DNA of 64,000 nt from Sediminibacillus terrae (lineage in GTDB: Bacteria > Bacillota > Bacilli > Bacillales > Amphibacillaceae). Position numbers and translations under genes: made by a program. The stretch spans positions 1 to 64,000 of the forward strand of contig NZ_VZDQ01000021.1 in NCBI RefSeq assembly GCF_009602435.1, in the 5' to 3' direction. Below, piece by piece: positions 8,572 through 17,306 of the stretch. Numbering within the stretch: position 1 is the first letter of the stretch; every line of letters starts with the position of its first letter. The notes beneath the pieces were generated by a model that saw nothing but the letters and a program-made list of their open reading frames with translations, did not search any database and was not told where the DNA came from.

Positions 8572-9756
8572 ATGTTAGCGCATCAGATCGTTTTGCTATT
8601 ATTTATAGGTTATATCGTTTTTTCCATCGACAAAAAACAGAAGTATTTTCCGGTGCCGATGGTGTTGGTACTTTTAGGAATCGTGCTATCGTTTATTTCT
8701 TACTTCGATTCTCTCAAAATAACGAAAGAGATTATTTTCAACGTTTTTTTACCAGCCTTGTTGTTCACTTCCGCATACCAGTTTTCGCTTGATTCGTTAA
8801 AGAAAAATAAATGGATCATTGCTTCGCTTACTACTGTAGGCCTAATGGCGACTGCTGGACTTCTGGGAGTCGCCATCTATTTTATCAGTGGACCTTTCCT
8901 TCAAATTTCCCTGTTAGGAGCGCTTTTAATTGCGGCAATCCTGACACCGACTGATCCTGTCTCGGTCGTTTCCATATTGAAGCAATCAACGGGAAATGAA
9001 AAAATTGCCGATATTGTAGAAGGTGAATCGATGGTTAACGATGGAACAAGCATCGTTGTCTACTCGGTACTTTTGACCATGTATAAAAGTGGAGAATCGT
9101 TCTCGATCGGTTCCTTCTTAGGTGAATTTTTACTCGTGTCTGCAGGCGGAATCATTCTGGGGATCATTTTTGGCTGGCTTCTCAGCAGGGCCGTCCATTA
9201 TACACATCATAAACAATACCAGGTTATGCTCAGTATTATCGTCGCGTACGGCAGCTTCCATATTGCAGAAAAAATCGGGGTTTCTGGTGTCTTGGCAACT
9301 GTCACTGCTGGGATCATGCTCTCCTGGGAATTCGGTAAAACGGAAAAAGAAGACTATTTCCATGAATCACTTGACGGATTTTGGACCATTGTTGAGCCGT
9401 CTGTGTTAGCGCTCATTTTCTTGCTTATTGGCATTGATGCGGCAGATTATCTTGCATTTCCAGGCTGGATCCTTGCTTTTATCATTTTTGTTTTATCGCT
9501 TGTTGTCCGTTTCCTTGTACTGGCTGGTTTTACGAGCGTCGTTCCTGCCTGGAGAAAAAAATTCAGTGCAGGGGACGTTGGTTTAATTACTTGGTCCGGG
9601 ATAAAAGGGACGATGTCGGTCGCCCTATTGCTGGGATTAGAAGCTGGGGTGGATAAAGATAATGTTCTAGTTTCATTGACTTTCGCCGCCATATTGTTGT
9701 CATTAGTCATTCAAAGTGTCGGCGTCTATCCACTGACAAAAGAAAAAGAAAAATAA
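8572..9756 (+). CDS. CPA1-family Na+(K+)/H+ antiporter
   Basis: A 394-residue protein with about twelve hydrophobic segments, of the monovalent cation:proton antiporter-1 family. It exchanges Na+ or K+ for protons and supports pH and salt homeostasis. Diagnostic motifs are LTPTDPVSVVSILK (about residues 123-136), containing the conserved TDP unwound segment, and GESMVNDGTSIVVY with the ion-binding Asp of the ND pair. The C-terminal cytosolic tail is nearly absent (ends LTKEKEK), unlike NhaG/NhaK. The cation specificity is not readable. RBS AGAAGGGAG supports the ATG. Confidence 0.9.
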   Translation: MLAHQIVLLLFIGYIVFSIDKKQKYFPVPMVLVLLGIVLSFISYFDSLKITKEIIFNVFLPALLFTSAYQFSLDSLKKNKWIIASLTTVGLMATAGLLGVAIYFISGPFLQISLLGALLIAAILTPTDPVSVVSILKQSTGNEKIADIVEGESMVNDGTSIVVYSVLLTMYKSGESFSIGSFLGEFLLVSAGGIILGIIFGWLLSRAVHYTHHKQYQVMLSIIVAYGSFHIAEKIGVSGVLATVTAGIMLSWEFGKTEKEDYFHESLDGFWTIVEPSVLALIFLLIGIDAADYLAFPGWILAFIIFVLSLVVRFLVLAGFTSVVPAWRKKFSAGDVGLITWSGIKGTMSVALLLGLEAGVDKDNVLVSLTFAAILLSLVIQSVGVYPLTKEKEK

Positions 9757-9835
9757 TCAGCTTGTGAACATTTTTTCTCGACAGATGGTGCCTTTCTTTT
9801 CTTAATTGAATAGACTGCAATAGAGGTGAACGCCC

Positions 9836-10249
9836 ATGCAGAAAATTTATTTGGTGCCAGTCGATGACAGTGAGCAATGTCTATCCGCAGTCGACCATGC
9901 TGTAGAAGCGGCGCTTGCAAGTGGATATGGAATCCAATTGTTGAACGTCCAGCCGAAAATCCATACCCAGTATGCGCAATCAAAAGTCGGGATAAAGAAG
10001 TTGGAAAACTACAAAAAGGAAACATCCGGCAAAATCCTGGATCGGGCAGAAAAGAGGACAAAGGGGCTGGTGGAGGTTGTATGTAAAACGCGCTGGGGAA
10101 TCCCTGCAGTGGAAATATGTGAAGAGGCCAAAGGGAAAGCGATAAAGGGAATTTTTCTAGCTCCTAGAAAACCAAAGAAAAAGCTAGGAAGCATCACTTA
10201 TAAAGTCCTGCAAAAGTCGACTGTACCAGTGACTGTCATTCCAGTTTGA
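9836..10249 (+). CDS. universal stress protein (UspA family)
   Basis: A 137-residue single-domain USP-fold protein. The N-terminus (IYLVPVDDSEQCLSAVDHAVEAAL) has the first strand with the conserved Asp, and the family core IQLLNVQP follows. The C-terminal loop is PRKPKKKLGSITYKVLQKSTVPVTVIPV. The usual ATP-binding G-x2-G-x9-G-S/T is altered: the glycine-rich piece is replaced by PRKPKKKLGS, so nucleotide binding is doubtful. It sits 79 bp after the antiporter gene and may be read from the same transcript. Confidence 0.85.
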   Translation: MQKIYLVPVDDSEQCLSAVDHAVEAALASGYGIQLLNVQPKIHTQYAQSKVGIKKLENYKKETSGKILDRAEKRTKGLVEVVCKTRWGIPAVEICEEAKGKAIKGIFLAPRKPKKKLGSITYKVLQKSTVPVTVIPV

Positions 10250-10301
10250 CGATAAGCATTGATACTACCGCTTGGCACGACTTTCCATTCGCGCCGGATT
10301 T

Positions 10302-10330
10302 TTGCAGTACAGGGCAGTTTTCGTTATACT
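10302..10330 (+). promoter_or_regulatory. sigma-A-type promoter of thiT
   Basis: TTGCAG, 17-base spacer, TATACT; the -10 ends about 21 bases before the riboswitch begins. Confidence 0.65.
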
Positions 10331-10350
10331 TTGTTTAACAAAAAAATGGT

Positions 10351-10448
10351 GCCGAAGCCTTCAGGGGGAGCCAACTGGCTGAGAGTGGACGTAGTTGTCC
10401 AGACCCTTTGAACCTGTTAGGTGATGCTAGCGTAGGGATGGCGGCTTC
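10351..10448 (+). promoter_or_regulatory. TPP (THI-box) riboswitch
   Basis: The thi-box consensus is clear: GGGGGAGCC, then CTGAGAG, then GACCCTTTGAACCTG and GATGCTAGCGTAGGGA. The closing P1 stem pairs GAAGCC near 10354 with GGCTTC near 10442-10447. It senses thiamin pyrophosphate and here controls the thiamin uptake gene thiT. Confidence 0.95.
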
Positions 10449-10513
10449 CTTGATGGCAATGAAGCAATGCAACGGGTATTTCCATCAGGAAGCTTCCCCC
10501 GCATTGCTTTTTT
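10443..10513 (+). terminator. riboswitch expression platform: antiterminator and terminator
   Basis: Two interleaved stems are visible. GCTTCCTTGATGG (10443) pairs with CCATCAGGAAGC (10482), and AAGCAATGC (10462) pairs with GCATTGCTT (10501), followed by T6. They cannot form together. The first arm overlaps the 3' strand of riboswitch P1, so TPP binding should free the terminator stem and switch thiT off. Confidence 0.85.
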
Positions 10514-10547
10514 GTTGTCGTTAACCAAAATGAAGGGGGTGGGCACT

Positions 10548-11138
10548 ATGGAATCAAGGCAAACACTATTTTTGGTCGAGGTAGCCATTATGTCTGCTAT
10601 GGCGCTCGTACTTGATATTATTCCTTTCTTGTCGTTCAAAATCTGGCCGCAAGGCGGCTCTGTCTCATTTGCCATGATACCAGTATTCCTTGTTGCTTTC
10701 CGATGGGGAGTAAAAGGCGGATTGTTAAGCGGCCTATTGTTCGGGGCTTTTCAAGTCGTGACCGGTACAGCTTATATTCTTACACCTTTACAGGGATTGA
10801 TTGAATACGGTTTTGCATTTACAGCTCTCGGAACGGCAGGAGTGGTATCTGCAAAAGTACAAGAATCATTGAAAGCTGGAAAAAATTCAGCATTTATTGT
10901 GTATATTGTACTTGGAGTGCTTTTGGGATGCACTGGACGCTTTTTGGGTCACTTGTTGGCGGGAGTTTTCTTCTTTTCGGAAAACGCACCCGAAGGACAA
11001 CCGATTTGGCTTTATTCCGCTGTATATAATGGATCTTACATGCTTCCGGCATTTATTTTGAGTTCGATTGTCATTTCCTTTTTGTTCTACAAACAGCCAA
11101 GATTGGCAGAAGCAAGGTCTGGGTCGCAAGGAAAATGA
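10548..11138 (+). CDS. thiT: thiamin ECF transporter S component ThiT
   Basis: A 196-residue membrane protein with six hydrophobic segments, the substrate-binding S subunit of the group II energy-coupling factor transporter for thiamin. Family features are the N-terminal V-A-I-M-S-A-x-A-x-x-L region, FKIWPQGGSVSFAMIPVF after helix two, and GP-like LLSGLLFG. I use the ATG at 10548 after GAAGGGGGTGGG; an upstream in-frame ATG lies inside the riboswitch platform and is ignored. The ATP-binding and T subunits are encoded elsewhere. Control by the TPP riboswitch supports the assignment. Confidence 0.95.
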   Translation: MESRQTLFLVEVAIMSAMALVLDIIPFLSFKIWPQGGSVSFAMIPVFLVAFRWGVKGGLLSGLLFGAFQVVTGTAYILTPLQGLIEYGFAFTALGTAGVVSAKVQESLKAGKNSAFIVYIVLGVLLGCTGRFLGHLLAGVFFFSENAPEGQPIWLYSAVYNGSYMLPAFILSSIVISFLFYKQPRLAEARSGSQGK

Positions 11139-11172
11139 GTATAGGGGAAGTAAAAGGAAGGCGGGATTCTTA

Positions 11173-11322
11173 ATGAAGGAACTTATCGGGAATTGTAATC
11201 GTTGTGATGATGCTGTTTACTGTAAAGATGGTTTTTTTGATGGTGTTCTCCATGAGGGGAAACTGCTTTGCATTGTTTGTAGTGAACAAGCCGAATCGGA
11301 AGAAGCATCAACGAAAAGATGA
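11173..11322 (+). CDS. small zinc-ribbon-like protein, unknown
   Basis: A 49-residue protein with the pattern C-N-R-C, a single Cys at VYCKDG, and C-I-V-C, spaced about 20 residues apart, suggesting a small treble-clef or rubredoxin-like zinc knot. AAGGAAGGCGGG precedes the ATG. It follows thiT by 34 bp and may be co-transcribed with it. No function is recognised. Confidence 0.65.
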   Translation: MKELIGNCNRCDDAVYCKDGFFDGVLHEGKLLCIVCSEQAESEEASTKR

Positions 11323-11608
11323 ATATGTTTTAAGTACATGGATTGGATGTAATGATTAAAGCTTCTCGGACTTGCCGTTTCTTTTTCCGTAAGGAAGCCA
11401 AGATAAAAAGGGGCTGCCGCAACAGGAGGGAACTGAAAAACGTCCTTTTTGTTTTCGGCGTTTGTCGGGGGATTTCACAAGTTGCCTGTCAGCGGATGCT
11501 TGCCGCAGGGGCGGCCATAGCTGACTATGTCAAGAAGGTCACATGACCAAGTGAATTTTCGCTCGAGTCCTTCCTGCAGCCCTCACTAAAACCCTTTGAA
11601 ATTACGCG
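11323..11608. other. gene-free stretch downstream of the zinc-ribbon gene
   Basis: A 67-codon open frame at 11343-11546 exists but has no ribosome binding site and an unnatural Cys/Arg-rich composition, so I do not call it. No repeat was identified. Confidence 0.45.
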
Positions 11609-11654
11609 AAAAGCGGTCTGAATGGAGTGAACTCCCATACAGACCGCTTTTTTT
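11609..11654. terminator. bidirectional terminator
   Basis: Arms AAAAGCGGTCTG and CAGACCGCTTTTTTT around a 19-base loop. T-runs on both strands suit the end of the minus-strand YflT gene and any rightward transcript. Confidence 0.75.
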
Positions 11655-11696
11655 AGGATTCTGCCTACCCTGGCATTCCAGTTTTGCTTCCACCTC

Positions 11697-12056
11697 TTAC
11701 AGAGTTTCGGTTAATAATTGTTCGACATTGTCTGTATTGGTGACCACTAGCAAAACTTTTCCTTCATCTAACTCTTCTTCATAATTGTTGGCTTCCACAT
11801 CCGACAAACCAACTTCTTTCAGCTTGGTACGAAGCTCGTCTCCTTTTTTATTGAACATATTACCTACGGCGCTCTTTAGATTCATTTCGTTCAATCCGAT
11901 GGTGTTGGCGTCAGCATTATCTGCAACGCGTTTCGTACGGTCACTGTCATGTGCGAGAACATAAACGTTATCTTTATCAATGCCCTTTTGACTTAGCTTG
12001 TTTACATCCTGTTGCAACTGTTCGTCATTCGTATATTTGCGGATAAATGGTGACAT
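11697..12056 (-). CDS. general stress protein, YflT/GsiB-17M-like domain
   Basis: A 119-residue protein of the heat-induced stress protein YflT family: SPFIRKYTNDEQLQQDVNKLSQKGIDKDNVYVLAHDSDRT begins with the flavin-fold-like strand-helix typical of 17M-type stress proteins, and the C-terminus is an acidic helix then KVLLVVTN. AAAAAAGGAGGAC sets the start at 12056; a further upstream ATG lacks a site. A sigma-B-type promoter lies 40 bp upstream, consistent with the general stress regulon. The biochemical role of the family is not known. Confidence 0.88.
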   Translation of the reverse strand: MSPFIRKYTNDEQLQQDVNKLSQKGIDKDNVYVLAHDSDRTKRVADNADANTIGLNEMNLKSAVGNMFNKKGDELRTKLKEVGLSDVEANNYEEELDEGKVLLVVTNTDNVEQLLTETL

Positions 12057-12095
12057 TGAAAGTCCTCCTTTTTTATTTTCCATTTCATTAGTAAA

Positions 12096-12120
12096 ATACC
12101 CGTCCTGCATAGAACGAAAC
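12096..12120 (-). promoter_or_regulatory. sigma-B-type promoter for the YflT gene
   Basis: On the minus strand GTTTCG (12115-12120), a 13-base spacer and a perfect GGGTAT (12096-12101) fit the B. subtilis sigma-B consensus GTTTAA-N13-15-GGGTAT. Confidence 0.75.
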
Positions 12121-12242
12121 ACTTGGATGGGGGGCTTAATTCGATGCCCGGTATCAGAAAAGAGTCAATTTTCAAGTAAAAACATTGTTGTTAAGGGAGG
12201 GATGCTCTAAAATAATTACAAGTCATTAAGGGGAGGATGAGG

Positions 12243-13106
12243 ATGGAAAATAAAAAAATAGTAGCAACTTTTTCGATTGTCGGAGTGGATCCGGATACAG
12301 GAGAACACGGGATTGCTGTTCAATCAAAGTTTATTGCGGTAGGAGCTGTCGTCCCCTGGGCGAAGGCAGGGGCGGGAGCAGTCGCTACCCAGGCATTTGC
12401 CAATCCTTCATACGGCCCGCGGGGGCTTGAGCTCCTTGAAAAAGGTTATGCACCAGAAGAAGTTATCGAACAGTTGATCAAAGATGACCCGCAGAGGGAA
12501 GAACGTCAGGTCGGAATAGTGGACGCAAAGGGAAACAGCGCTACTTTCACTGGGAAGCAATGTTATGATTGGGCAGGTGGAATCCATGGCCGAAACTTCG
12601 CAGCCCAGGGGAACATCCTTGTAAATGAGGCAACTGTTGCCCAAATGGCGAGAACCTTCGAACAAACGGAGGGGAATCTGGCTGAACGTTTGCTGGCATG
12701 TCTGCAAGCGGCACAAGAAGCTGGTGGAGACAGCAGAGGAAAACAGTCGGCAGCACTGTATGTTGTAAAAGAAAAAGCTGGGTATGGCGGTTTGAATGAC
12801 AGGCTTGTCGATTTACGGGTTGACGACCATCCGGAGCCGATTGAGGAAATCGCGCGTCTTTATCAGCTCCAACAGCTTTATTTTGGAGAGACCAAACCGG
12901 ACAATATCCTTCCGCTTGAGGGAACCGTAAAGCAGCAGGTGATTTCTGGCTTAATGGGCAAGGGTTATATAAGGAGCGAAGGAGTCTCCGATGAAGAACT
13001 TCAGAAGCGCTTGACGGAGTACCTCCATACCGAGAATTTCGAGGAAAGGGAATTAGAACCAGGGAAGATAGATAAAGAAGTATTGGAGTTTTTAAATAAG
13101 CAGTAG
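12243..13106 (+). CDS. DUF1028 family protein (Ntn-hydrolase-like)
   Basis: A 287-residue DUF1028 protein. The signature TFSIVGVDPDTGEHGIAVQSKFIAVGAVVPWAKAGAGAVATQA at the N-terminus and the later TGKQCYDWAGGIHGRNFAAQGNIL are strongly conserved in the family, which has an Ntn-hydrolase fold with unknown substrate. The last 80 residues (EGTVKQQVISGLMGKGYI...) look like the short peptidoglycan-binding-like C-terminal domain found in some members. I choose ATG 12243, six bases after GGGAGG, over 12237, which abuts it. It sits 200 bp before a permease gene, suggesting a catabolic pair. Confidence 0.88.
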   Translation: MENKKIVATFSIVGVDPDTGEHGIAVQSKFIAVGAVVPWAKAGAGAVATQAFANPSYGPRGLELLEKGYAPEEVIEQLIKDDPQREERQVGIVDAKGNSATFTGKQCYDWAGGIHGRNFAAQGNILVNEATVAQMARTFEQTEGNLAERLLACLQAAQEAGGDSRGKQSAALYVVKEKAGYGGLNDRLVDLRVDDHPEPIEEIARLYQLQQLYFGETKPDNILPLEGTVKQQVISGLMGKGYIRSEGVSDEELQKRLTEYLHTENFEERELEPGKIDKEVLEFLNKQ

Positions 13107-13120
13107 CTTTAATCTTTAGT

Positions 13121-13152
13121 CGTCTTAGCCAGGTCGGGCTAAGGCGTTTTTT
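13121..13152 (+). terminator. terminator of the DUF1028 gene
   Basis: CGTCTTAGCC / GGGCTAAGGCG stem with five-base loop followed by T6. Confidence 0.8.
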
Positions 13153-13302
13153 ATAGGGGCGGTTTTGTGTTTTTTCCTTGTTTCAAGAAGAAGTCCAAGG
13201 AATCCTCCAAGAATGCTTTTCGAGGAACGGAACTCTGTGTACTCCCGTTGCATAGGCTATAGCACTCACACAAGCAGTACCAATTGAAGGGGGTTCCTTG
13301 CT

Positions 13303-14730
13303 ATGGAGTTGACTTTTTCCCATTGGTTGTACGGTTTTTTTACATTTTTAATCATCCTTACCATGATTTTTCGGAAGGGCGTGGTACTGCCGACACTGCT
13401 GGGTACCTTTCTAGTTGCCTGGGTTTATAAAGGGAGCCTTATCGGTGGGTTTACTGCTGTTTTCAATGCCAACCTTGTGGCGGCTAAAGAATTGTTCAAT
13501 ATCTTTTTGATTATCACTTTTATGGTCGCGCTGCTTCAATCATTAAAAGACTTGGATGCCGACAGACGGATGATTCAGCCGATTCAACGGGTGATGGTCA
13601 ACGGACATTTAGCTTATTTTGTATTAGTCGGTGTGACTTACGTTATTTCATTATTCTTTTGGCCTACTCCGGCTGTTCCGCTTATTTGCGCACTCCTCGT
13701 TCCGGCAGCCATCCGTGCCGGACTTCCTGCAGCAGTGGCAGCAGTGGCTGTGGCTCTTGCCGGGCAAGGAATGGCGTTGTCTTCCGATTATGTGATTCAA
13801 GTCGCGCCAGGATTATCTGCCGCGTCTGCTGGTGTGGAAACAGCAGACGTATTGGAGAAAGGGCTTATTTTATCATTGATAACCGGGCTGATCGCTATAT
13901 CTATTGCTTATTTTGTCAACCGCCGGCACATTCGTTCGCAGGATGATCCCAGAAATGAGAAGGAACTGAGCATGATGAGAGGGGTGGAAGAACAAGATCA
14001 ATCGATAGAGGGGAAACAGAATGTCCCGTTGGTGGGGAAATTTTTTGCTGTAATTGTTCCATTGTCCATGTTGGCTGTCATGATATATATGGTATCGACA
14101 AAGCTTAATTCCGGAAGAATGGGAGGATTCGAGGGAGGAGACGGTGCTGCCTTTATCGGTGGTGTCGCTGTGGTATTGTTGCTCTTGTCGACCGTGGCAT
14201 TTGGCAAGCACCGTGCCCTCGATTACATTAGTGAACATATTACCAATGGATTTGTTTTTGCATTCAAAGCAATGGGGCCGGTTATTCCGATTGCGGGTTT
14301 TTTCTTTCTCGGAAGTGCCGATTTTGCCAGTGCCATACTTTCCGTCGAGACAGATAAAGCGCCTGGGCTGCTGTTTGATTTAGTCCAGTCTTTTCAAGCA
14401 TATCTGCCAGAAAGCTCGATATTGGCAGCGTTCAGCATTTTGCTCATCGGAATCATTACAGGACTGGATGGATCTGGATTTTCAGGATTGCCATTGACAG
14501 GGGCGTTGTCTGGTGCTTTGGCGGATGGAACAGTTGATCCATCTGTCCTTGCAGCGATCGGTCAAATGGGATCGATCTGGACTGGGGGAGGAACAATCAT
14601 CGCCTGGTCTTCATTGGTGGCCATTGCCGGATTTTGCGGAGTGCCTGTCATGGAACTGGTACGTAAAAACTTTTTGTCTGTAATGGCAGGCTTATTTATA
14701 TCCACATTGCTTGCGCTATTTATATTTTGA
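13303..14730 (+). CDS. multi-pass permease, specificity unknown
   Basis: A 475-residue protein with about twelve hydrophobic segments, a hydrophilic loop near residues 205-245, and mirrored glycine/proline-rich hairpins (WPTPAVPLICALLVPAA in the first half; TGLDGSGFSGLPLTGALSG in the second). This two-fold pattern is typical of ion-transporter-superfamily carriers for organic anions, such as DcuC-like or citrate transporters, but I cannot name the family. GAAGGGGGTTCC precedes the ATG. Being next to the DUF1028 gene suggests that it imports the hydrolase's substrate or a precursor; that is inference. Confidence 0.7.
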   Translation: MELTFSHWLYGFFTFLIILTMIFRKGVVLPTLLGTFLVAWVYKGSLIGGFTAVFNANLVAAKELFNIFLIITFMVALLQSLKDLDADRRMIQPIQRVMVNGHLAYFVLVGVTYVISLFFWPTPAVPLICALLVPAAIRAGLPAAVAAVAVALAGQGMALSSDYVIQVAPGLSAASAGVETADVLEKGLILSLITGLIAISIAYFVNRRHIRSQDDPRNEKELSMMRGVEEQDQSIEGKQNVPLVGKFFAVIVPLSMLAVMIYMVSTKLNSGRMGGFEGGDGAAFIGGVAVVLLLLSTVAFGKHRALDYISEHITNGFVFAFKAMGPVIPIAGFFFLGSADFASAILSVETDKAPGLLFDLVQSFQAYLPESSILAAFSILLIGIITGLDGSGFSGLPLTGALSGALADGTVDPSVLAAIGQMGSIWTGGGTIIAWSSLVAIAGFCGVPVMELVRKNFLSVMAGLFISTLLALFIF

Positions 14731-14868
14731 CATTTTATCAGAGGGGCAGTCCGGATGGAGGGGGACAGTCCCTCTGTTCACTAGTGAACGAAATGTTTCC
14801 TGAAGTGGAGGGGGATGTGATACCATAAGAAAAAACTGTACATAATCTTTGAGGGAAAGGATGGTTGG

Positions 14869-15864
14869 ATGAAAGCTTTTGTCCATCAAGGCGACACGAT
14901 TGCTTTTAGAGAAATAAAGGAACCTGTAACCGGAAAAGGGATGGTTAAAATCAAGCTGAAAGTGGCTGGTTTGAATCATCGGGACCTGAATATTCCAAAG
15001 AGAAGAGGCAGCCAGTCTGAGCCTTTAGTGCTGGGTTCGGATGGTGCCGGGACAATTGTCGAAACCGGTGCAGGTGTCACCGCTTTCGAGGAAGGGGACG
15101 AGGTGATCCTCAATCCGGGGTTAGGGTGGTATCATAATAGCGATGCCCCTCCTGCAGGTTTTGAAATCTTAGGGATGCCTGATGATGGGACATTTGCTGA
15201 ATATATTGTGATAGCAGCTGACCATGTTGAAAAAAAGCCCGCTTTCCTGACATGGGAGGAAGCGGGAGTACTCGCTTTGTCAGGTTTGACAGGTTACCGG
15301 GCCTTGGTGACCAAAGGAAACATCCAGCCAGGTCAAACCTTGTTCATTCCCGGTGCCGGTAGCGGAGTTGCAACCTTTTTAATCCAATTCGCGAAAGCCA
15401 TGGGTGCTCGTGTCATTGTCTCTTCCAGAAGCGAAAAAAAGCGGGAAAAAGCTCGCGAACTAGGTGCTGACAAGGCTATCGACACTAACAGTGACTGGCA
15501 AGAAGTTTTAGCAGAAGAACAAATTGACCTGGTGATTGACAGTGTCGGAAGAGCTACTTTCAACCGGTCTTTGGATATTTTGAAAAAAGGTGGCAGGCTG
15601 GTCAGTTTTGGAGCTACGACCGAAGACGAAATCACGATCAACATACGCAAGTTTTTTTACGGTCAATACCAATTGTTCGGTTCCACAATGGGAAGCAGAG
15701 AAGAGTTGCGTGCTATGCTGCAATTCATGGAAGAACACAAGATTCGTCCGGTAGTAGGAAAAATCTTCGATTTGGAGGAAACAAGTGCAGCATTCAATTA
15801 TTTGCTGGAAGCAAAGCAGTTCGGCAAAGTAGCGCTTAGCATTGAAGGAGGAAACATCTCCTGA
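14869..15864 (+). CDS. zinc-independent MDR oxidoreductase (YogA-like)
   Basis: A 331-residue medium-chain dehydrogenase/reductase. The N-terminal GroES-like domain includes GLNHRDLN and LGSDGAGTIVETGAGV. The Rossmann nucleotide site is visible as PGAGSGVATFLIQFAKAMGARVIVSSRSEKKREKA, where SRSxxKR suggests NADPH. The usual catalytic-zinc Cys and structural four-Cys lobe are absent, so it is of the quinone-oxidoreductase/YogA type. It probably reduces an enone or quinone-like substrate. GAGGGAAAGG supports the ATG. It is monocistronic, with a terminator at 15873. Confidence 0.85.
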   Translation: MKAFVHQGDTIAFREIKEPVTGKGMVKIKLKVAGLNHRDLNIPKRRGSQSEPLVLGSDGAGTIVETGAGVTAFEEGDEVILNPGLGWYHNSDAPPAGFEILGMPDDGTFAEYIVIAADHVEKKPAFLTWEEAGVLALSGLTGYRALVTKGNIQPGQTLFIPGAGSGVATFLIQFAKAMGARVIVSSRSEKKREKARELGADKAIDTNSDWQEVLAEEQIDLVIDSVGRATFNRSLDILKKGGRLVSFGATTEDEITINIRKFFYGQYQLFGSTMGSREELRAMLQFMEEHKIRPVVGKIFDLEETSAAFNYLLEAKQFGKVALSIEGGNIS

Positions 15865-15872
15865 ACAAACGT

Positions 15873-15911
15873 GCCCCGTTCCTGAGAATTTCCAAGGAAT
15901 GGGGCTTTTTT
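15873..15911 (+). terminator. terminator of the MDR gene
   Basis: GCCCCGTTCCT / AGGAATGGGGC stem followed by T6. Confidence 0.85.
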
Positions 15912-15936
15912 ATGATAAATTCTCAATGACAGCCGC

Positions 15937-16287
15937 TCAACCTTTTGGTTTGAATAAAATGGCACCGATCATGCCGAAAATAATCGCGGAAGTGATACCG
16001 GAGCTGGTCATTTCGAACATCCCCGTGACCACTCCGATCAAACCATGCTGATCTGCCTCCTGCATGGCACCGTGGACCAGTGAATTGCCGAAACTGGTGA
16101 TAGGTACTGTAGCGCCTGCGCCTGCAAAGTCGATTAGTGGCTCGTAAAGGCCAAAGCCGTCCAGCAGTGCTCCAATTACTACCAAAATACTAAGTGTATG
16201 GCCGGGAGTCAGTTTGAGAATGTCGAACATCAACTGTCCGATTACGCAAATAAGACCTCCAACGACGAATGCCCAAAAAAACATCAT
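15937..16287 (-). CDS. spoVAE: stage V sporulation protein AE (SpoVAEb type)
   Basis: A 116-residue four-helix membrane protein (about residues 3-20, 30-50, 55-80, 90-112) with the conserved [34 protein letters not shown] region shared by SpoVAC and SpoVAEb. It belongs to the inner-spore-membrane channel that loads dipicolinic acid into the forespore and releases it at germination. GGAGGTG lies about ten bases before the ATG. Its start overlaps the end of spoVAD by four bases. Confidence 0.95.
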   Translation of the reverse strand: MMFFWAFVVGGLICVIGQLMFDILKLTPGHTLSILVVIGALLDGFGLYEPLIDFAGAGATVPITSFGNSLVHGAMQEADQHGLIGVVTGMFEMTSSGITSAIIFGMIGAILFKPKG

Positions 16288-17306
16288 GGCGTTGTTTCAC
16301 CTCCAGATTCAATTGCCACAGCGTGTGCAATACACGGGATGGACTCTTTCTGCTGGGTAGTTAAAGGCGACAACAAGGCCCCGGTGGCGACAACCAATAT
16401 ACGGTTCAATTCGCCTCTTTTCATCCGATTTAAGAAGTGGCCGTACGTAACGACCGCAGAACATCCGGCACCGCTGGCGCCAGCATTGACATGCTGTTCT
16501 TTTCTATAAATAGTCAGGCCGCAATCGACATAGTTTTCATCAGGGATGTTGGTCCCATTCTTTTCAAAGAGGTCCAATGAAATTTTACGTCCAATCTTTC
16601 CTAAATCACCGGTGATGATTAGATCATAATAAGACGGTTCAAGATTGAGATCGTTGAGATGTGCTTCAATTGTATCCACCGCTGCAGGTGCCATTGCCCC
16701 GCCCATATTGAATGGATCATTCAGACCCATATCGATTACTTTGCCGATAGTCGCAGAAGTGACAACCGGTCCCTGTCCAGAGTTGCTCAGTAAAGCAGTT
16801 CCCGCGCCTGTCACTGTCCATTGGGCTGTCGGCGGTTTTTGTCCCCCATATTCAGTGGGGTAGCGGAATTGTTTTTCAACGGCAGCATTGTGACTGGAAG
16901 CCCCGGTCAATACATAATTTGCTCCGCTGGCATTCACTAAGAATGCACTGAGGGCTAGTCCTGCCATAGAAGTAGAGCAAGCTCCAAAAAGTCCGAGATA
17001 AGGGGTGCCCAGTGTTTTCGCGGAAAAACTTGTCGGCGTGATTTGATTGATCAAATCACCAGCGAGAAAAAATTGAATTTGTTCTTTGGTCAATCCCGCT
17101 TTGTCGATTGCTTGCTGACTCGCTTTTTCGAGTAATACTTTGTGGGCTTTTTCGAAAGAATCTTGTTCCATATATAAGTCGGGATGAAGCAGGTCAAAGT
17201 CTTCTGCTATGTTGCCCTCTGCCTCGAATGGTCCGCCGACGGTCCCTGTCGATATTATTACCGGTTTGTTGGCGAACGTCCAAGTTTGTTGACCAGTCAG
17301 CATCAT
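16284..17306 (-). CDS. spoVAD: stage V sporulation protein AD
   Basis: A 340-residue protein with a thiolase-like fold, the soluble DPA-binding component of the SpoVA channel. Visible features: [26 protein letters not shown] at the N-terminus, the thiolase-like [15 protein letters not shown] region, and [18 protein letters not shown] near the C-terminus. I start at 17306 because its ATG overlaps the spoVAC stop (ATGA) and GGGGGG precedes it, although two codons further on another ATG is possible. It is coupled on both sides to spoVAC and spoVAE. Confidence 0.95.
   Translation of the reverse strand: MMLTGQQTWTFANKPVIISTGTVGGPFEAEGNIAEDFDLLHPDLYMEQDSFEKAHKVLLEKASQQAIDKAGLTKEQIQFFLAGDLINQITPTSFSAKTLGTPYLGLFGACSTSMAGLALSAFLVNASGANYVLTGASSHNAAVEKQFRYPTEYGGQKPPTAQWTVTGAGTALLSNSGQGPVVTSATIGKVIDMGLNDPFNMGGAMAPAAVDTIEAHLNDLNLEPSYYDLIITGDLGKIGRKISLDLFEKNGTNIPDENYVDCGLTIYRKEQHVNAGASGAGCSAVVTYGHFLNRMKRGELNRILVVATGALLSPLTTQQKESIPCIAHAVAIESGGETTP

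Noticed and set aside
11343-11546. 67-codon frame
   Set aside because: No RBS and Cys/Arg-rich composition typical of non-coding frames.
14740-14775. Hairpin GAGGGGCAGTCC...GGGGACAGTCCCTC after the permease as a terminator
   Set aside because: No T-run; mentioned only as a possible relative of the 6224 element.
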